Shown here: in pieces, positions 43,490-53,085 of the stretch | Numbering within the stretch: the stretch's first letter is position 1 | Layout: every line of letters begins with the position of its first letter | Origin: Blasia pusilla | Taxonomy: Eukaryota > Marchantiophyta > Marchantiopsida > Blasiales | Reading direction: 5' to 3' | Assembly: GCA_050084515.1 (NCBI GenBank) | Contig: CM114271.1 | Span: 32,178,001 to 32,242,000, forward strand | DNA length: 64,000 bases | The notes under the pieces: model-generated | The model's input: the letters and a program-made list of their open reading frames with translations, nothing else | The model's database searches: none | Told to the model about the DNA's origin: nothing | Made by a program: the position numbers and the translations under genes

Positions 43490-44246
43490 CTAGGTTGATA
43501 ACTCTGTTTTTCTTTGGGTAACAATTCCTCGACCATCGCATAGATAAGCAATAAAACCTGCTTCTTAATCCTCTTTAACCTTTGCAAGCTCCTTTCTCTT
43601 AGCTTCAACTTGTTGAGGTGTAAGATCAAGATCCTACCATATCCTCCCTCCTTTGAGAATGGCCTTGTTAGCCATGGCAGCATCATGTTGAGTTTGATCA
43701 ACAAACTTAAGTAGAATAGCACGAGGTTGTGTTCCCGTTTTCCCAATGCGGAAAGCTTGAGCCAAGTCCGGGTTGTGAACATGAAGTGTATCAACCAAGA
43801 ACTTGGTAAGAACACTCTTCACCTCTTCATTCTCTATTTTCAGCAATCTTGAGATTCTCACATTCTTTCCTACTTGAAAATCGGTTTTCTTTTTCTATCT
43901 TTTGCTCTTGACAAAAAGAGATATGAGCAACCTTTGTAGCTTCAGCATAAGATTTCATTTTCACTTCTAAAGTTTCAACAACCTCATGCAATCTTGAATT
44001 ATAGGGAGTAGTCGCAAATGATGATGCCTTCTCTTGAACATCCACAACAGATTTGGAAAGATCCAATATCACACTAGAGCTATCTTTTAACAGCTTCTTC
44101 AAAACCTCTTGCGTTGCCTTCAACTCTTGGATTTGAATATGTGCAAGGTTCAATTTAGAAGTTTGTACCTTGAATTCTTGTCAAATCTCTTTCAATTCAT
44201 GTAAGACCACTTGCACTAGATTCAAGATTTCGTCTTGAGTAGTCAT
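43490..44246 (-). pseudogene. LINE-C copy 4 ORF1
   Basis: Starts MTTQDEILNLVQ at 44,246 and mirrors the intact ORF1 at 47,647-48,402. An in-frame TGA occurs at about 44,180 and further frame changes at about 43,860 and 43,640. Fragments 43,827-44,153 (helical region with LKDSSSVILDLSKSVVDVQE) and 43,634-43,861 (RRM-like, TLHVHNPDLAQAFRIGKTG) are recognisable. The product would bind element RNA. Confidence 0.8.
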
Positions 44247-44339
44247 AATGTAGTTGATTTCACAACATCCTAGATATTGCACGACCTTCAATCAAGTAGA
44301 GCAGAATCTCCAACACCACACAACTTGTGCTCTAGGAGT

Positions 44340-45276
44340 TGATTGTACTTAAAATTTTCAAGCCTAGGGCGCCTCTTTACACTCCACATTTTCTTAAGAT
44401 CTCAGCTTCATATAAGACTCCACTTGAAAGATATGGCCTCCACAAGATTCACATGTGAAATCTTCAAATGTGGAAGAGTAGAAACTCAAATCTCTTACAA
44501 CTTCGTCTCTCTAAAGTGGTTAGCCTTGAAATTTCTAAGGCTTGGGTGTCTCTTCATACGTCACGTTTTTTCAAGATCTTAGCTTCAAATGGCACTCCAC
44601 CTAAGAGATATGGCCTTTGCAAGGCCTTCCTCAAATGTGGAAGAGTAGAAACATAAATCTCTCACAACTTTGTCTTCGTAACTTATATGGCCTTGAAATT
44701 TTTGAGGCTTTGGAACCTCTTAACATTCCACATTTTGGAAAAATATCAGCTTCATTTAACACTCCACCTAAAAGATATTGATACCGCAAGATTCAGATCT
44801 GAAATCCTCAAATGTGGAAGAGCAAAAACTAAAATCTCTTACAACTTTTCTATGTAAGTTAGTTAGCCTTTAAATTCTTAAAGCTAAAGCGTATCTTTAC
44901 ATTTAACGTTTTCTCAAAATTTAATTCATGTAATACTCTACTTGGAAGATATGGCCTCCATAAGATTCAAATCTGAAATCCTCAAATGTGGAAGAGCAAA
45001 AACTCAAATCTCTCTCAATTTCGTCTTTGGAAGTTTTTTGGCCTTGAAATTTTCAGGACTAGGGCGCCTCTTTACATTCCACGTTTCCTAGAAATATGAG
45101 CTTCATGTGATACTCCACTTGAAAGATATGGCTTCCGTAAGATTTAGATCTAAAATCCTCAAATGTGGAAGAGCAGAAACTCAAATCTCTCACAACTTCG
45201 TCTCTATAAGTCGGTTGGCCTTGAAATTCTTAGGGCTTGGGCGCCTCCTCACACTCCATGTTTCCTCAAAATCTCA
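44340..45276 (-). repeat. LINE-C 5' UTR monomer array (copy 4)
   Basis: About 5.3 tandem monomers with a period of 168-177 bp. The marker TCAAATGTGG(AAGAG) begins at 44,463, 44,631, 44,808, 44,982 and 45,159 on the plus strand. Each monomer contains CTTGAAATT, a GGGCGCCTC-like core and ACTCCAC. The array ends near 45,276, four bases before a 29-bp palindrome, and leads directly to ORF1 on the minus strand. Tandem promoter monomers of this kind are known from mouse L1; a promoter role here is inferred. Confidence 0.82.
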
Positions 45277-45279
45277 ATG

Positions 45280-45365
45280 TGCAACCTATTAGAGTCTGAT
45301 GGGTTGCAAGACCCACTCCCTTTCTGGGGTGTGTCAAGCAACTCGTCGGAGTCCGACGGGTTGTA
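45280..45365. repeat. 29-bp palindrome repeats, cluster 3
   Basis: Two copies: 45,280-45,308 (half-site TGCAACCTATTAGA, diverged on one arm) and 45,337-45,365 (right arm TCCGACGGGTTG). They lie in the gene-H intron between the donor site at 45,428 and the 5' end of LINE-C copy 4. Confidence 0.88.
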
Positions 45366-45428
45366 GGAAAAAATGAAACCAGAATGCAGGAAAAAAAGAA
45401 AAAATTTGCAAAAGTTTTTCAAACTTAC

Positions 45429-47123
45429 CAAGACTTGGTTTGTACCCAACCTTAGCAGGTAGTTGTTCTTCACTACCCAAGGCAATCCTGTTTGCCACTT
45501 CAACGATCGCTTCACGCACTGCAAGTTGGAGAGCTCATCCTCGCTACCTCTGGAAGAACAAGGAAACATCTCGTGTCACTCAGATACGCGTTGGCAAAGG
45601 AGAACATCAACGCGATCTAGTCATATTTGAAGGGAATGTTCCAATCCAAGACTGTGTCGCGTGGGTTCTCTGCCCACAATCTAAACCCCGACGGTAGATG
45701 TGCAATGAGGAGGTCAACTGCAACCTCCTCAGGTACCCCATTGACGGTCCATGGGGCATGGCCGTTCCGCAGAAGCTTTCATCCCAAGAGTGTCAGCTTC
45801 TCCAAGGCAAGCGTGGACTCTTGTGTGGAGAACTTCTCCAGTTCTTCAAGCAGCAATGTCTGATGTAGCAAGATGGTGATTTTTGATGCTCCATCCCTGT
45901 GCTTCCCCAACGATGAGGGAGTATAGACTATATTCTTGTCCCCCCTTTCAAAGGAACCCGATGTCTCCCTCTTTCGCTTCTCGCGAGAGGGGTGCCTGCT
46001 TGTTGGGGTCTCCGTGACCTCAGAATCCACACGATTAATTTTTGAGGCCTCCTATTGCCACCCTTCTTGCCTCGATGATCCTGCCTCGAATGGTTTGGGG
46101 GCCTTCACCTTGAATTTCAACCCTGTAGTGGACTTGTCTTTTGACAAAATCTCCGCCGCCTCAATCGCTTGTGCCTTGGCATCCCTTTTGAAGTTCTCCT
46201 CTGTCTTGAAAATGTTTGGGATGTCCTCATCGCCAGCAACTAGCGCATTATACAAGTCTCGCATTATTGGATCAGTCATCTTATTGGGATCATTGAAGTC
46301 CAACCAGATTGGACAGTTTAGCACTTCCCAAGGGCTCATGTCGAGTGCCATGTCCATGTTGTATATGGAGAATCCTTCGCCATACGGAGTATCTGTCCAT
46401 ACCTTAAGCGCCACCGGGAATTTTTGACCTCATGTGTCAAAAATTTGAACACCATCCTCTGCGCAGCTCGATGGTGGCTGAATCGACAGCTTGATCTTGA
46501 AGCTCCTTCTTCTTTTCTGCGAAGTCCCATTTCTTCGGGTCGCCAATCTCCTCGTCGACATCCAAGGTTGCATATGGACAAAGTTTGTGTCTGTGGATAT
46601 GTCCATGTGCGTCCTATGGAAGGACTTTTCCGTATGGGCCCCACCTTTCCCTTCTTTCTCATTCACCTTACTTGCATTCGCATTCCATACTCCCCCATTT
46701 CTTCCTCCCTCCTCCCTCATTGCTCTTCTCATACTTGCCTTGCCTTCTATCATGGACTAAAAGTGTGGGTCCCACCTCTTGGAATCCATGTCCGTCCTAA
46801 GGAAGGACTTGTCTGTTTTTGTGCAACCATGTCGGCATCCCCCTGCAGAAGAATCTGGCTCTTGAACATCATCTTGAACCCGGGGTTCTTCGCCGACTTA
46901 TCTCGGATGTTATTCAACCACAATTCGTACTCCTCCTCCGAAACCGGTTGGAATTCTCTGCAGGTCGCCTTGAAGGCATTCAATCTTTGACTTTCCCAAT
47001 AAGCGCAAGGCATCCCAGAAGGACCATTCTCATAGCCAATGGGAAATGATTGGGTCCGACACCCCTCGGGGATAGTGTGTCGATTTTTCTCAGCCTCCGT
47101 TCCCTCTAGCCTGATCTCCTCTT
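45429..47123 (-). pseudogene. gene H, 5' part: methyltransferase-like gene remnant
   Basis: Minus-strand coding remnants in several frames. 47,123-46,750 has LNAFKATCREFQPVSEEEY and SAKNPGFKMMFKSQ. About 46,620-46,440 has VDEEIGDPKKWDFAEKKKEL. 46,414-46,052 is an open stretch with CPIWLDFNDPNKMTDPIMRD and AAEILSKDKSTTGLKFKVK. 46,030-45,779 is Ser/Lys-rich with VYTPSSLGKHRDG. About 45,780-45,600 has PWTVNGVPEEVAVDLLIAHL and WAENPRDTVLDWNIPF, the place where a DPPx-type catalytic motif would be expected but is not intact. The last exon ends YKPSL at 45,429 with a consensus donor GTAAGT (45,423-45,428). Splicing to 38,393 restores frame (SL-E-FYSLQMEYSYVHF). Family assignment rests mainly on the 3' exon; host gene versus element-borne gene is undecided. 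Confidence 0.45.
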
Positions 47124-47278
47124 TCGAACCGTTGGAGTATGATGGGTTGCACAAACTGCAATTTCGACCGGTGAGTTTGACTGGCCCTGCAACCTGTCAG
47201 AGTTCGACGGGTTGCATATGCGGTAGGAAAGGCCCTAGTTTAAGTCGTTTGCAACCCGTTGGAGTGTGACGGGTGACA
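47124..47278. repeat. 29-bp palindrome repeats, cluster 4
   Basis: Copies at about 47,124-47,152 (left arm diverged), 47,188-47,216 and 47,250-47,278. The last one ends three bases before the first 5' UTR monomer of the plus-strand LINE-C. They lie just upstream of the gene-H coding remnants. Confidence 0.85.
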
Positions 47279-47281
47279 AGC

Positions 47282-47635
47282 ACAACCGAGTTATACACAC
47301 GAAGTTGTGAGAGATTTGAGTTTATGCTCTTGTAGATTTGAGGATTTCAGATCTGAATCTTGCTGAGGCTATAACTTTGAGGTGGAGTGTCATATGAAGC
47401 TGATATTTGGAGGCAACGTGGAGTATAAGGCGGCGCCTTAGCCCCCAGAATTGCAAGCACAACCGAGTTATACACACGAAGTTATGAGAGATTTGAGTTT
47501 CTGCTCTTGTAGATTTGAGGATTTCAGATCTGAATCTTGCCGAGGTCATAACTTTGAGGTGGAGTGTCATATGAAGCTGAGATTTGGAGGCAACGTGGAG
47601 TTTAGCGAGATTATACTTTCTAGGATGTAGTGAAG
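47282..47635 (+). repeat. LINE-C 5' UTR monomers (plus copy)
   Basis: Two monomers with exact period 177 (ACAACCGAGTTATACACACG starts at 47,282 and 47,459), the second cut short where the ORF1 leader begins. They are inverted homologues of the array at 44,340-45,276, so both LINE-C copies carry the array directly upstream of ORF1. Confidence 0.85.
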
Positions 47636-47646
47636 TCAAGTATAGG

Positions 47647-48402
47647 ATGACTACTCAAGACGAAATCTTGAATCTAGTGCAAGTCGTCTTGCACGAATTG
47701 AAAGAGCTTCGACAAGAATTCAAGGTGCAAACTTCTCAATTAAACCATGCACATATTCAAATCCGAGAGTTGAAGGCAACGCAAGAGGTTTTGAAGAAAG
47801 TGTTGAAAGATAGTTCTAGTGTGATGCTCGATCTTTCCAAATCCGTTGCGGATGTTCAAGAGAAGGCATCATCCTTGGTGACTACTCCCAATAGTTCAGG
47901 ATTGCATGAGGTTGTTGAAACTTTAGAAGTGAAAATGAAATCTTATGCTGAAGCTACAAAGGTTGCTCATATCTCTTTCTGTCAAGAGCAAGAGATAGAA
48001 AAAGAAAACCAATTTGCGCGTAGAAAGAATGTGAGAATCTCAGGTTTGCCGGAAACAGAGAGCAAAGAGGTGAAGAGTGTTGTCACCAAGTTCTTGGTTG
48101 ATACACTTCATGTTCATAACCCGGACTTGGCTCAAGCTTTTCGCATTGGGAAAACGGGCACACAACCTCGTGCCATTCTAGTCAAGTTTGTTGATCAAAC
48201 TCAACGTGATACTGCCATGGCTAACAAGGCCATTCTCAAAGGACGGAGGATATGGTTGGATCCTGATCTCACACCTCTACAAGTCGAAGCTAGGAGAAAA
48301 GAGCTTGCAAAGGTCAAAGAGGCTCAAGAAGCAGGTTTTATTGCTTATCTACGCGATGGGCGAGCAATTGTTACCCGGAGAAAAAGAGAGTTATCAACCT
48401 AG
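47647..48402 (+). CDS. LINE-C ORF1 (intact)
   Basis: A 251-codon frame from the ATG at 47,647 (MTTQDEILNLVQVVLHELKE), matching the start in the minus copy. An N-terminal helical or coiled-coil region (heptad-like LNHAHIQIRELKATQEVLKK) is followed by an RRM-like core (RRKNVRISGLPETE ... AFRIGKTG ... AILVKF) and a C-terminal basic domain (IWLDPDLTPLQVEARRKEL) that parallels the L1 ORF1 C-terminal domain. It would bind LINE RNA as a trimer by analogy with L1. The stop is followed by 60 bp and the endonuclease frame. It is the best preserved frame of this family. Confidence 0.82.
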   Translation: MTTQDEILNLVQVVLHELKELRQEFKVQTSQLNHAHIQIRELKATQEVLKKVLKDSSSVMLDLSKSVADVQEKASSLVTTPNSSGLHEVVETLEVKMKSYAEATKVAHISFCQEQEIEKENQFARRKNVRISGLPETESKEVKSVVTKFLVDTLHVHNPDLAQAFRIGKTGTQPRAILVKFVDQTQRDTAMANKAILKGRRIWLDPDLTPLQVEARRKELAKVKEAQEAGFIAYLRDGRAIVTRRKRELST

Positions 48403-48462
48403 CAATCCAAGAAGCTGAGAGTGTTGATGTGGAATATATGAGGCCTTTCAACAACAAAGTAT

Positions 48463-49593
48463 GTGAGTGCTCTACCAATTTGGGAGATGGCGGATATTAT
48501 CAATATTGTGGAGACTTGGGAACATGAGAGCAATACTATTGCAGAGATGCAAGGGTTTACTTTGGTGGGATCGACATGGAATCAAAGAAGGCAACGGGCA
48601 GGAAGGGGTTATGGCGGTATTGCTACATTCATCAGGTCTCAATTTCTACCTCTCATTCATCTAGAAGATCAAGATATCGGGGGCCAATATCATTGGCTAC
48701 GTCTTGGTTTGGCTGGGGGATCTTATTATTATTTGGCAGTTTGTTATTTTGCACCACTCTCCATGCCTATCTACTCAACACGCACTCACAATCGAAGTCA
48801 ACCGTTCCATCGACTTATTGGGGATGTTCTCAAATATCAAAGCAAAGGTGAAGTCTTTCTAGTTGGAGATTTCAATGCTCGCACACGTACTGCCCAATTT
48901 ACCCAATTCGGTGATTCCTTGATTTCTCCTCTTCTCAAAGAATATGAGGATGGTTTGTGGTCTAGAATCTCTTGGATCTTTCTACAAATCCTTTTGACAG
49001 CATTTTTAACCTTTGGAGCCACTTGTAATTTGAAAGTTCTTAATGGAACCTCTCATTTTCCCAACTCTCACTCCAATACGTGTTTCTCCTCTACCGGCGC
49101 TAGCACCATCGATTATCTTCTGTCCTCGCCCGCTGATAGCTCTCTTATCTCTAAATTTGATATTCTAGAACCTCAGCCTGAATCAGATCATGCACCTCTT
49201 TTGTTTACTCTCTCACTATCAAAGGCCATTCCTCTCTCGACATGTCAATCTATTTTAGCTTCTCCCAAGTTTTGCTTAGATCCTGGTAAAAAAGATCTTT
49301 ATATGCTACATTTACAAGAACTCTTGACTCGCATTGTATGGAGCCTGGATCCAAACACGGCAAGTATGCAACTAATTGAATTGCTCAAAAATAGTGCATC
49401 TAAGTTCTTTTCACGCCACAGGGATAGAAGTGCTAGGAGGGTGCCTTGTAATGGGTGGTTTGACTCTGAATGCAAGCAAGCAAGGGCACGATCAGTTGAT
49501 AAATCTTTGGATATCCCAAGTCGGCTTATTATGACGAGCCTTTACAAATACTTGGTGAAATCTAAGAAACGAGCTTTCTTGCGGCGGAAATAA
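48463..49593 (+). CDS. LINE-C ORF2 endonuclease (truncated protein)
   Basis: Open for 376 codons. Endonuclease elements are IINIVETWEHES (Glu), GGIATFIRS, YYLAVCYFAPLS, VFLVGDFNARTR, STIDYLLSSP and ESDHAPLLFTLS (SDH motif), followed by the linker WFDSECKQARARS. It stops at 49,591 where LINE-C ORF2 should continue into RT (KSKKRAFLRRK then a stop). The next frame 49,600-49,842 continues the protein, so only a stop codon separates them. The true upstream start is uncertain since the frame opens with a non-ATG codon. Confidence 0.8.
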   Translation: MSALPIWEMADIINIVETWEHESNTIAEMQGFTLVGSTWNQRRQRAGRGYGGIATFIRSQFLPLIHLEDQDIGGQYHWLRLGLAGGSYYYLAVCYFAPLSMPIYSTRTHNRSQPFHRLIGDVLKYQSKGEVFLVGDFNARTRTAQFTQFGDSLISPLLKEYEDGLWSRISWIFLQILLTAFLTFGATCNLKVLNGTSHFPNSHSNTCFSSTGASTIDYLLSSPADSSLISKFDILEPQPESDHAPLLFTLSLSKAIPLSTCQSILASPKFCLDPGKKDLYMLHLQELLTRIVWSLDPNTASMQLIELLKNSASKFFSRHRDRSARRVPCNGWFDSECKQARARSVDKSLDIPSRLIMTSLYKYLVKSKKRAFLRRK

Positions 49594-49842
49594 GAGTCCT
49601 TGACAAGGGAGCTACATGAGGACCCCAAATCATTTTGGAGACGGTTAGTAGTACGGTCTTCAAAACCTATTCTTGATCCCAAGTCTTTGATATCTTTTGC
49701 CGAAAAGCTCTATTTCTTCCCCGATGCTACATCTATGCCACGTTGTGAAGGAATACATGGCTTATTCTCTGAAGGAGAGGTGATGACTCAACTTAGAAGA
49801 TTGGCGAATGGTAAATGTGAGGATTTGGATGGTCTTTCTATC
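49594..49842 (+). pseudogene. LINE-C ORF2, segment before RT
   Basis: Continues the ORF2 reading after the stop: ELHEDPKSFWRRLV, SFAEKLYFFPDA, VMTQLRRLANGKCEDLDGL. Orientation then flips abruptly at 49,843, in the middle of a codon run that elsewhere continues SSELFKWGGD. Confidence 0.8.
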
Positions 49843-51535
49843 ATCTGTGAAAACTCCAAGTGGAGTAGGGGAGAGAGAGGGCAACCTTGAATGACTCCGA
49901 TGGTACTCAAGATCTCATGAGTTTGTGAAACCTTTGATCTTGGCCCGAACGGAATGGTATAATGTGGCCACTGTTGCTAGGAGATTTGGTGGTACTCCAA
50001 TGGCTTGCAGCCTATCCCACGAGAGCTTACGAGGTATAGTATCAAAAGCTTTCTTGAAATCGACGAAACCGCAGAACAAAGCTTTCCAATCCCATTGCCC
50101 TTAGATTTCTCCCGTAAAACACGCGAGGCCAAGCTTGATATGGTCGATGGTGTTGTATGTTGGGCGAAAAACCAGCTTGGACCCGTGCTCTCTTTTGGAA
50201 AGACTCTGTCCATACGCTCAACTTTGACTCCACCATTTTCCCAAACAGCTTGGCAAAAACACTACCCACCATGATAGCGCGATAGTTTGTCACCAAGTCC
50301 TTCTTTCCCGATTTGTGAATAGGAACAATCTCCCGTAGCGACCAAGTTGAAGGAAAACCATAGATAGCGGCATCACCCAATACTTCGGTGAGGATCGGTC
50401 GAATAGAATCTCCTCCCCACTTGAAAAGTTCACTAGAAGGACCATCCAAATCCGCACATTTACCATCTGCTAATCTTTTTAGTTGAGTTGTCACCTCTGC
50501 TTCAGAGAATAAGCCCCGGCCGGTATTCACGGACAGTGGTGCAGAATAATAAACTGCTAGATAGATAAACAACAAGATCCCCCGACCAAACCAAGACGTA
50601 GCCAATGATATTGGCCCCCCGATATCTTGATCTTCTAGATGTATCAAAGGTAGAAATTGACACCTGATGAAAGCAGCGATACCGCCGTAACCCCTTCCAA
50701 CCCGTTGCCTTCTTTGGTTCCATGTTGATCCCACCAAAGTGAACCCTTGCATCTCTGTAATAGTATTGCTCTCATGTTCCCAAGTCTCCACAATGTTGAT
50801 GATGTCCGCCATCTCCCAAACCGGTAGAAACCTATTTTTCTTTCCTTTCTATCTCTTTGCTCTTGACAGAAAGAGAGATATGAGCGGCCTCTGTAGCTTC
50901 AGCACAAGATTTCATTTTCACTTCTAAAGTTTTAACAACCTCGTGCAATCCTGAACTATTGGGAGTAGTCGCCAATGATGATGCCTTCTCTTGAACATCC
51001 GCGACACACTTGGAAAGGATCCAACATCACACTAGAGCTATCTTTCAACACCTCAGAGCTTCGAAGGTAACCAACTTCCACTCTCTCTTGCACGCAAAGT
51101 GCCCAACTATAATAATCACGAGGGAAATCAATGCCTAGATGGCTTGTACAAATTGAAAGCATCGATACGGCCGTAACCCTTTCCAACCCGTTGCCTTCTT
51201 TGGTTCCATGTCGATCCCACCAAAGTGAACCCTTGCATCTCTGCAATAGTATTGCTCTCATGTTCCCTAGTCTCTCATGTTCCCAAGTCTCGTGCAATCT
51301 TGAACTATTGGGAGTAGTCGCCAATGATGATGCCGTCTCTTGAACATCCGCGACACACTTGGAAAGCATCTAGCATCACACTAGAGCTATCTTTCAACAC
51401 TTTCTTCAACACCTCAGAGCTTCGAAGATAACCAACTTCCACTCTCTTTTGCACGCATAGTGCCCAACTATAATAATCACGAGGGAAATCAATGCCTAGA
51501 TATTTGTAACTCTTCGCTTGTTCTTATTACTAGCA
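49843..51535 (-). other. reversed and shuffled LINE-C segments
   Basis: On the minus strand, 50,812-50,042 encodes the endonuclease start (MADIINIVETWEHES) joined, after an internal deletion, to RT N-terminal sequence (KCADLDGPSSELFKWGGDS, REIVPIHKSGKKDLVTNYR), continuing to motif B (QGCPLSPTPLG) at about 49,850. 50,820-51,535 is a mosaic of ORF1, endonuclease and post-RT pieces. One roughly 200-bp block is present twice as a direct repeat (about 50,940-51,140 and 51,300-51,510). Confidence 0.75.
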
Positions 51536-51539
51536 CGTG

Positions 51540-52630
51540 ATGACATTAGTTTAGAAAAATACCTCGACACTTTGGCAAGGTTTTGTACCTAAAAAAAGAT
51601 GGAGGTTAATATAAAGAAGTATAAAGTTTTTTTAGTGGATACTAGATCGAAGTTCTCATTCTTTTACAAAGGTCTACAATCAGAACAAGTGAAGAGTTAC
51701 AAATATCTAGGCATCGATTTCTCTAATGACTATAGTTTGGCACTTTGCATGCAAAAGAGAGTAGAAGTTGGTTACAAAACTCTATATTCATTTTTAAATC
51801 GGTGTAGAAGAGCTCATCTTGTGTCTTGGGGTGTTAGGAAGTTCTTATTTAGGAGCTTAGTGTTGCATGTGGTCTTATACGGGATCCAAGTTTGAGGCCC
51901 TAATTGTAAGAAGACAGGTTAGGAGTGCGTGGAGAGGTTGCAAAAGAGATTTCTACAAGAAGAATTGGGTGTAAGAAACCAAACTCCGTACGATATTATC
52001 CATGTGGAAAGAGGTTGTCTTCCTCTAGAGGCTGAAGCTCTTTACTTGACCATCACTTACATCGCAAGGGTGAGATCTCTTGATGTTTCTTGCCTTCCTC
52101 ATCAAGCTTAGCGAGCCACACGTTCCATAGGTTGGATGGCGGATGTGGTGACTTGGTCTTCCAAGTGGAATGTGGCGGAACGCGATTAGGACTTGAAACC
52201 GATGGCACTCCGCGAGCATCTACAAAAGCAATTTCTCAACATTATTTGGAGCAGCCCGGGCACCAAAATGGAGTTTTATCAACTTCATGTTAATCCTATG
52301 CTTGTATATTGTGAACAAGGATACCTACTTGCAGGGATCTCCACGTTCTTATGTCATATTATCGCACGACATAGAACTGGGTCTTATAGGCTAGGAATTG
52401 AGGAAGGATAATGGTTTAATATTGATAAAAGTGAACGAATTTGTAGGTTATGTGAGGGAGAAAATATTGAGGATGAAGAGCATGTGTTTGTTAGATGTCC
52501 AAGGTATGAAGAGATTAGACTAGCTCATAAAATAGATATGAAGAATTTCTATTCTTTATTACAGCTAGTGCCTTATGATTTAGGTTGTTATATTAGGGAC
52601 GTCATTATTCAACTCAAGTGCTCTACGCAG
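51540..52630 (+). pseudogene. LINE-C ORF2 C-terminal part
   Basis: Plus strand with several stops: KKMEVNIKKYKVFLVDTRSK, SYKYLGIDFSNDY, RRAHLVSWGVRKFLFRSLV, then the post-RT region and the zinc knuckle CRLCEGENIEDEEHVFVRC (the last Cys retained), ending near VIIQLKCS. It matches 40,930-41,900 of the minus copy. A 3' UTR of about 110 bp leads to the tail at 52,745. Confidence 0.82.
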
Positions 52631-52745
52631 TAGTTAGGAGAAGGTCTTTAGGATCTTTTTTTGGGTCAGTGAATGAATGACTTGTAATGTGTTTTTCAGC
52701 CTTTTGACCCTTTGGGTCCCACGGGCGTGATCTATTTACCATTTA

Positions 52746-53085
52746 TCTTTCCAAGATATTTAAGATGTCTTGATTGACTTACAATTGTTAATATCATGGT
52801 GTGAACATCAATTTCTTACTTCTTCTAAATTAGAGTTTGCAGGCTTATTATGTCAGCTTGAGCGTAAGCCATGGCAAAATATATAGGGAGAAGGAATAAG
52901 TTTCACCTTGGATAATAAATGGTGTCTTCCATTGTAACTCTACCTTTGCAAGCTCTCTCAAAATCAGTTCCTGAACTAGTGAAACAACATTTTGTGTCAT
53001 GATTTGCTAGCATACTACCTTCGCATTTGGTGAACAATAAGGTAGTTCAAGAGTGTGCAGAAGAAGCTCTCAAAGAGTCTCAGAT
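52746..53085. other. unrecognised spacer
   Basis: 340 bp between the LINE-C tail and the Gypsy-D LTR. No gene, repeat or element similarity was recognised. The five bases before the LTR are CAGAT. Confidence 0.5.

Larger units (their letters stand above)
40814..45276 (-). mobile_element. LINE-C copy 4, full length with monomer-type 5' UTR
   Basis: The most complete LINE-C, on the minus strand. It has a 5' UTR of about five 177-bp monomers (45,276 to about 44,340), ORF1 (44,246-43,490), ORF2 endonuclease, RT and zinc knuckle (43,471-40,930), a 3' UTR and a TGGTAA-type tail at 40,814. ORF2 has a deletion near 42,365-42,380 that removes the RT N-terminal part, plus several frameshifts. It sits in the intron of gene H; its 5' end abuts a 29-bp palindrome. 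Confidence 0.88.
47281..52745 (+). mobile_element. LINE-C plus-strand copy with scrambled middle
   Basis: 5' UTR of two monomers, an intact ORF1, an endonuclease frame and the start of RT (to 49,842). Then comes 1.7 kb of reversed or shuffled LINE-C pieces, then RT motif-C region to 3' end (51,540-52,745) ending in TTTACCATTTATC, the plus-strand form of the family tail. Its 5' end abuts palindrome cluster 4. No clear target-site duplication was found. Confidence 0.85.

Noticed and set aside
46424-46990. 188-codon plus-strand frame over gene H
   Set aside because: It is antisense to the better supported minus-strand coding remnants and has no recognisable domain.
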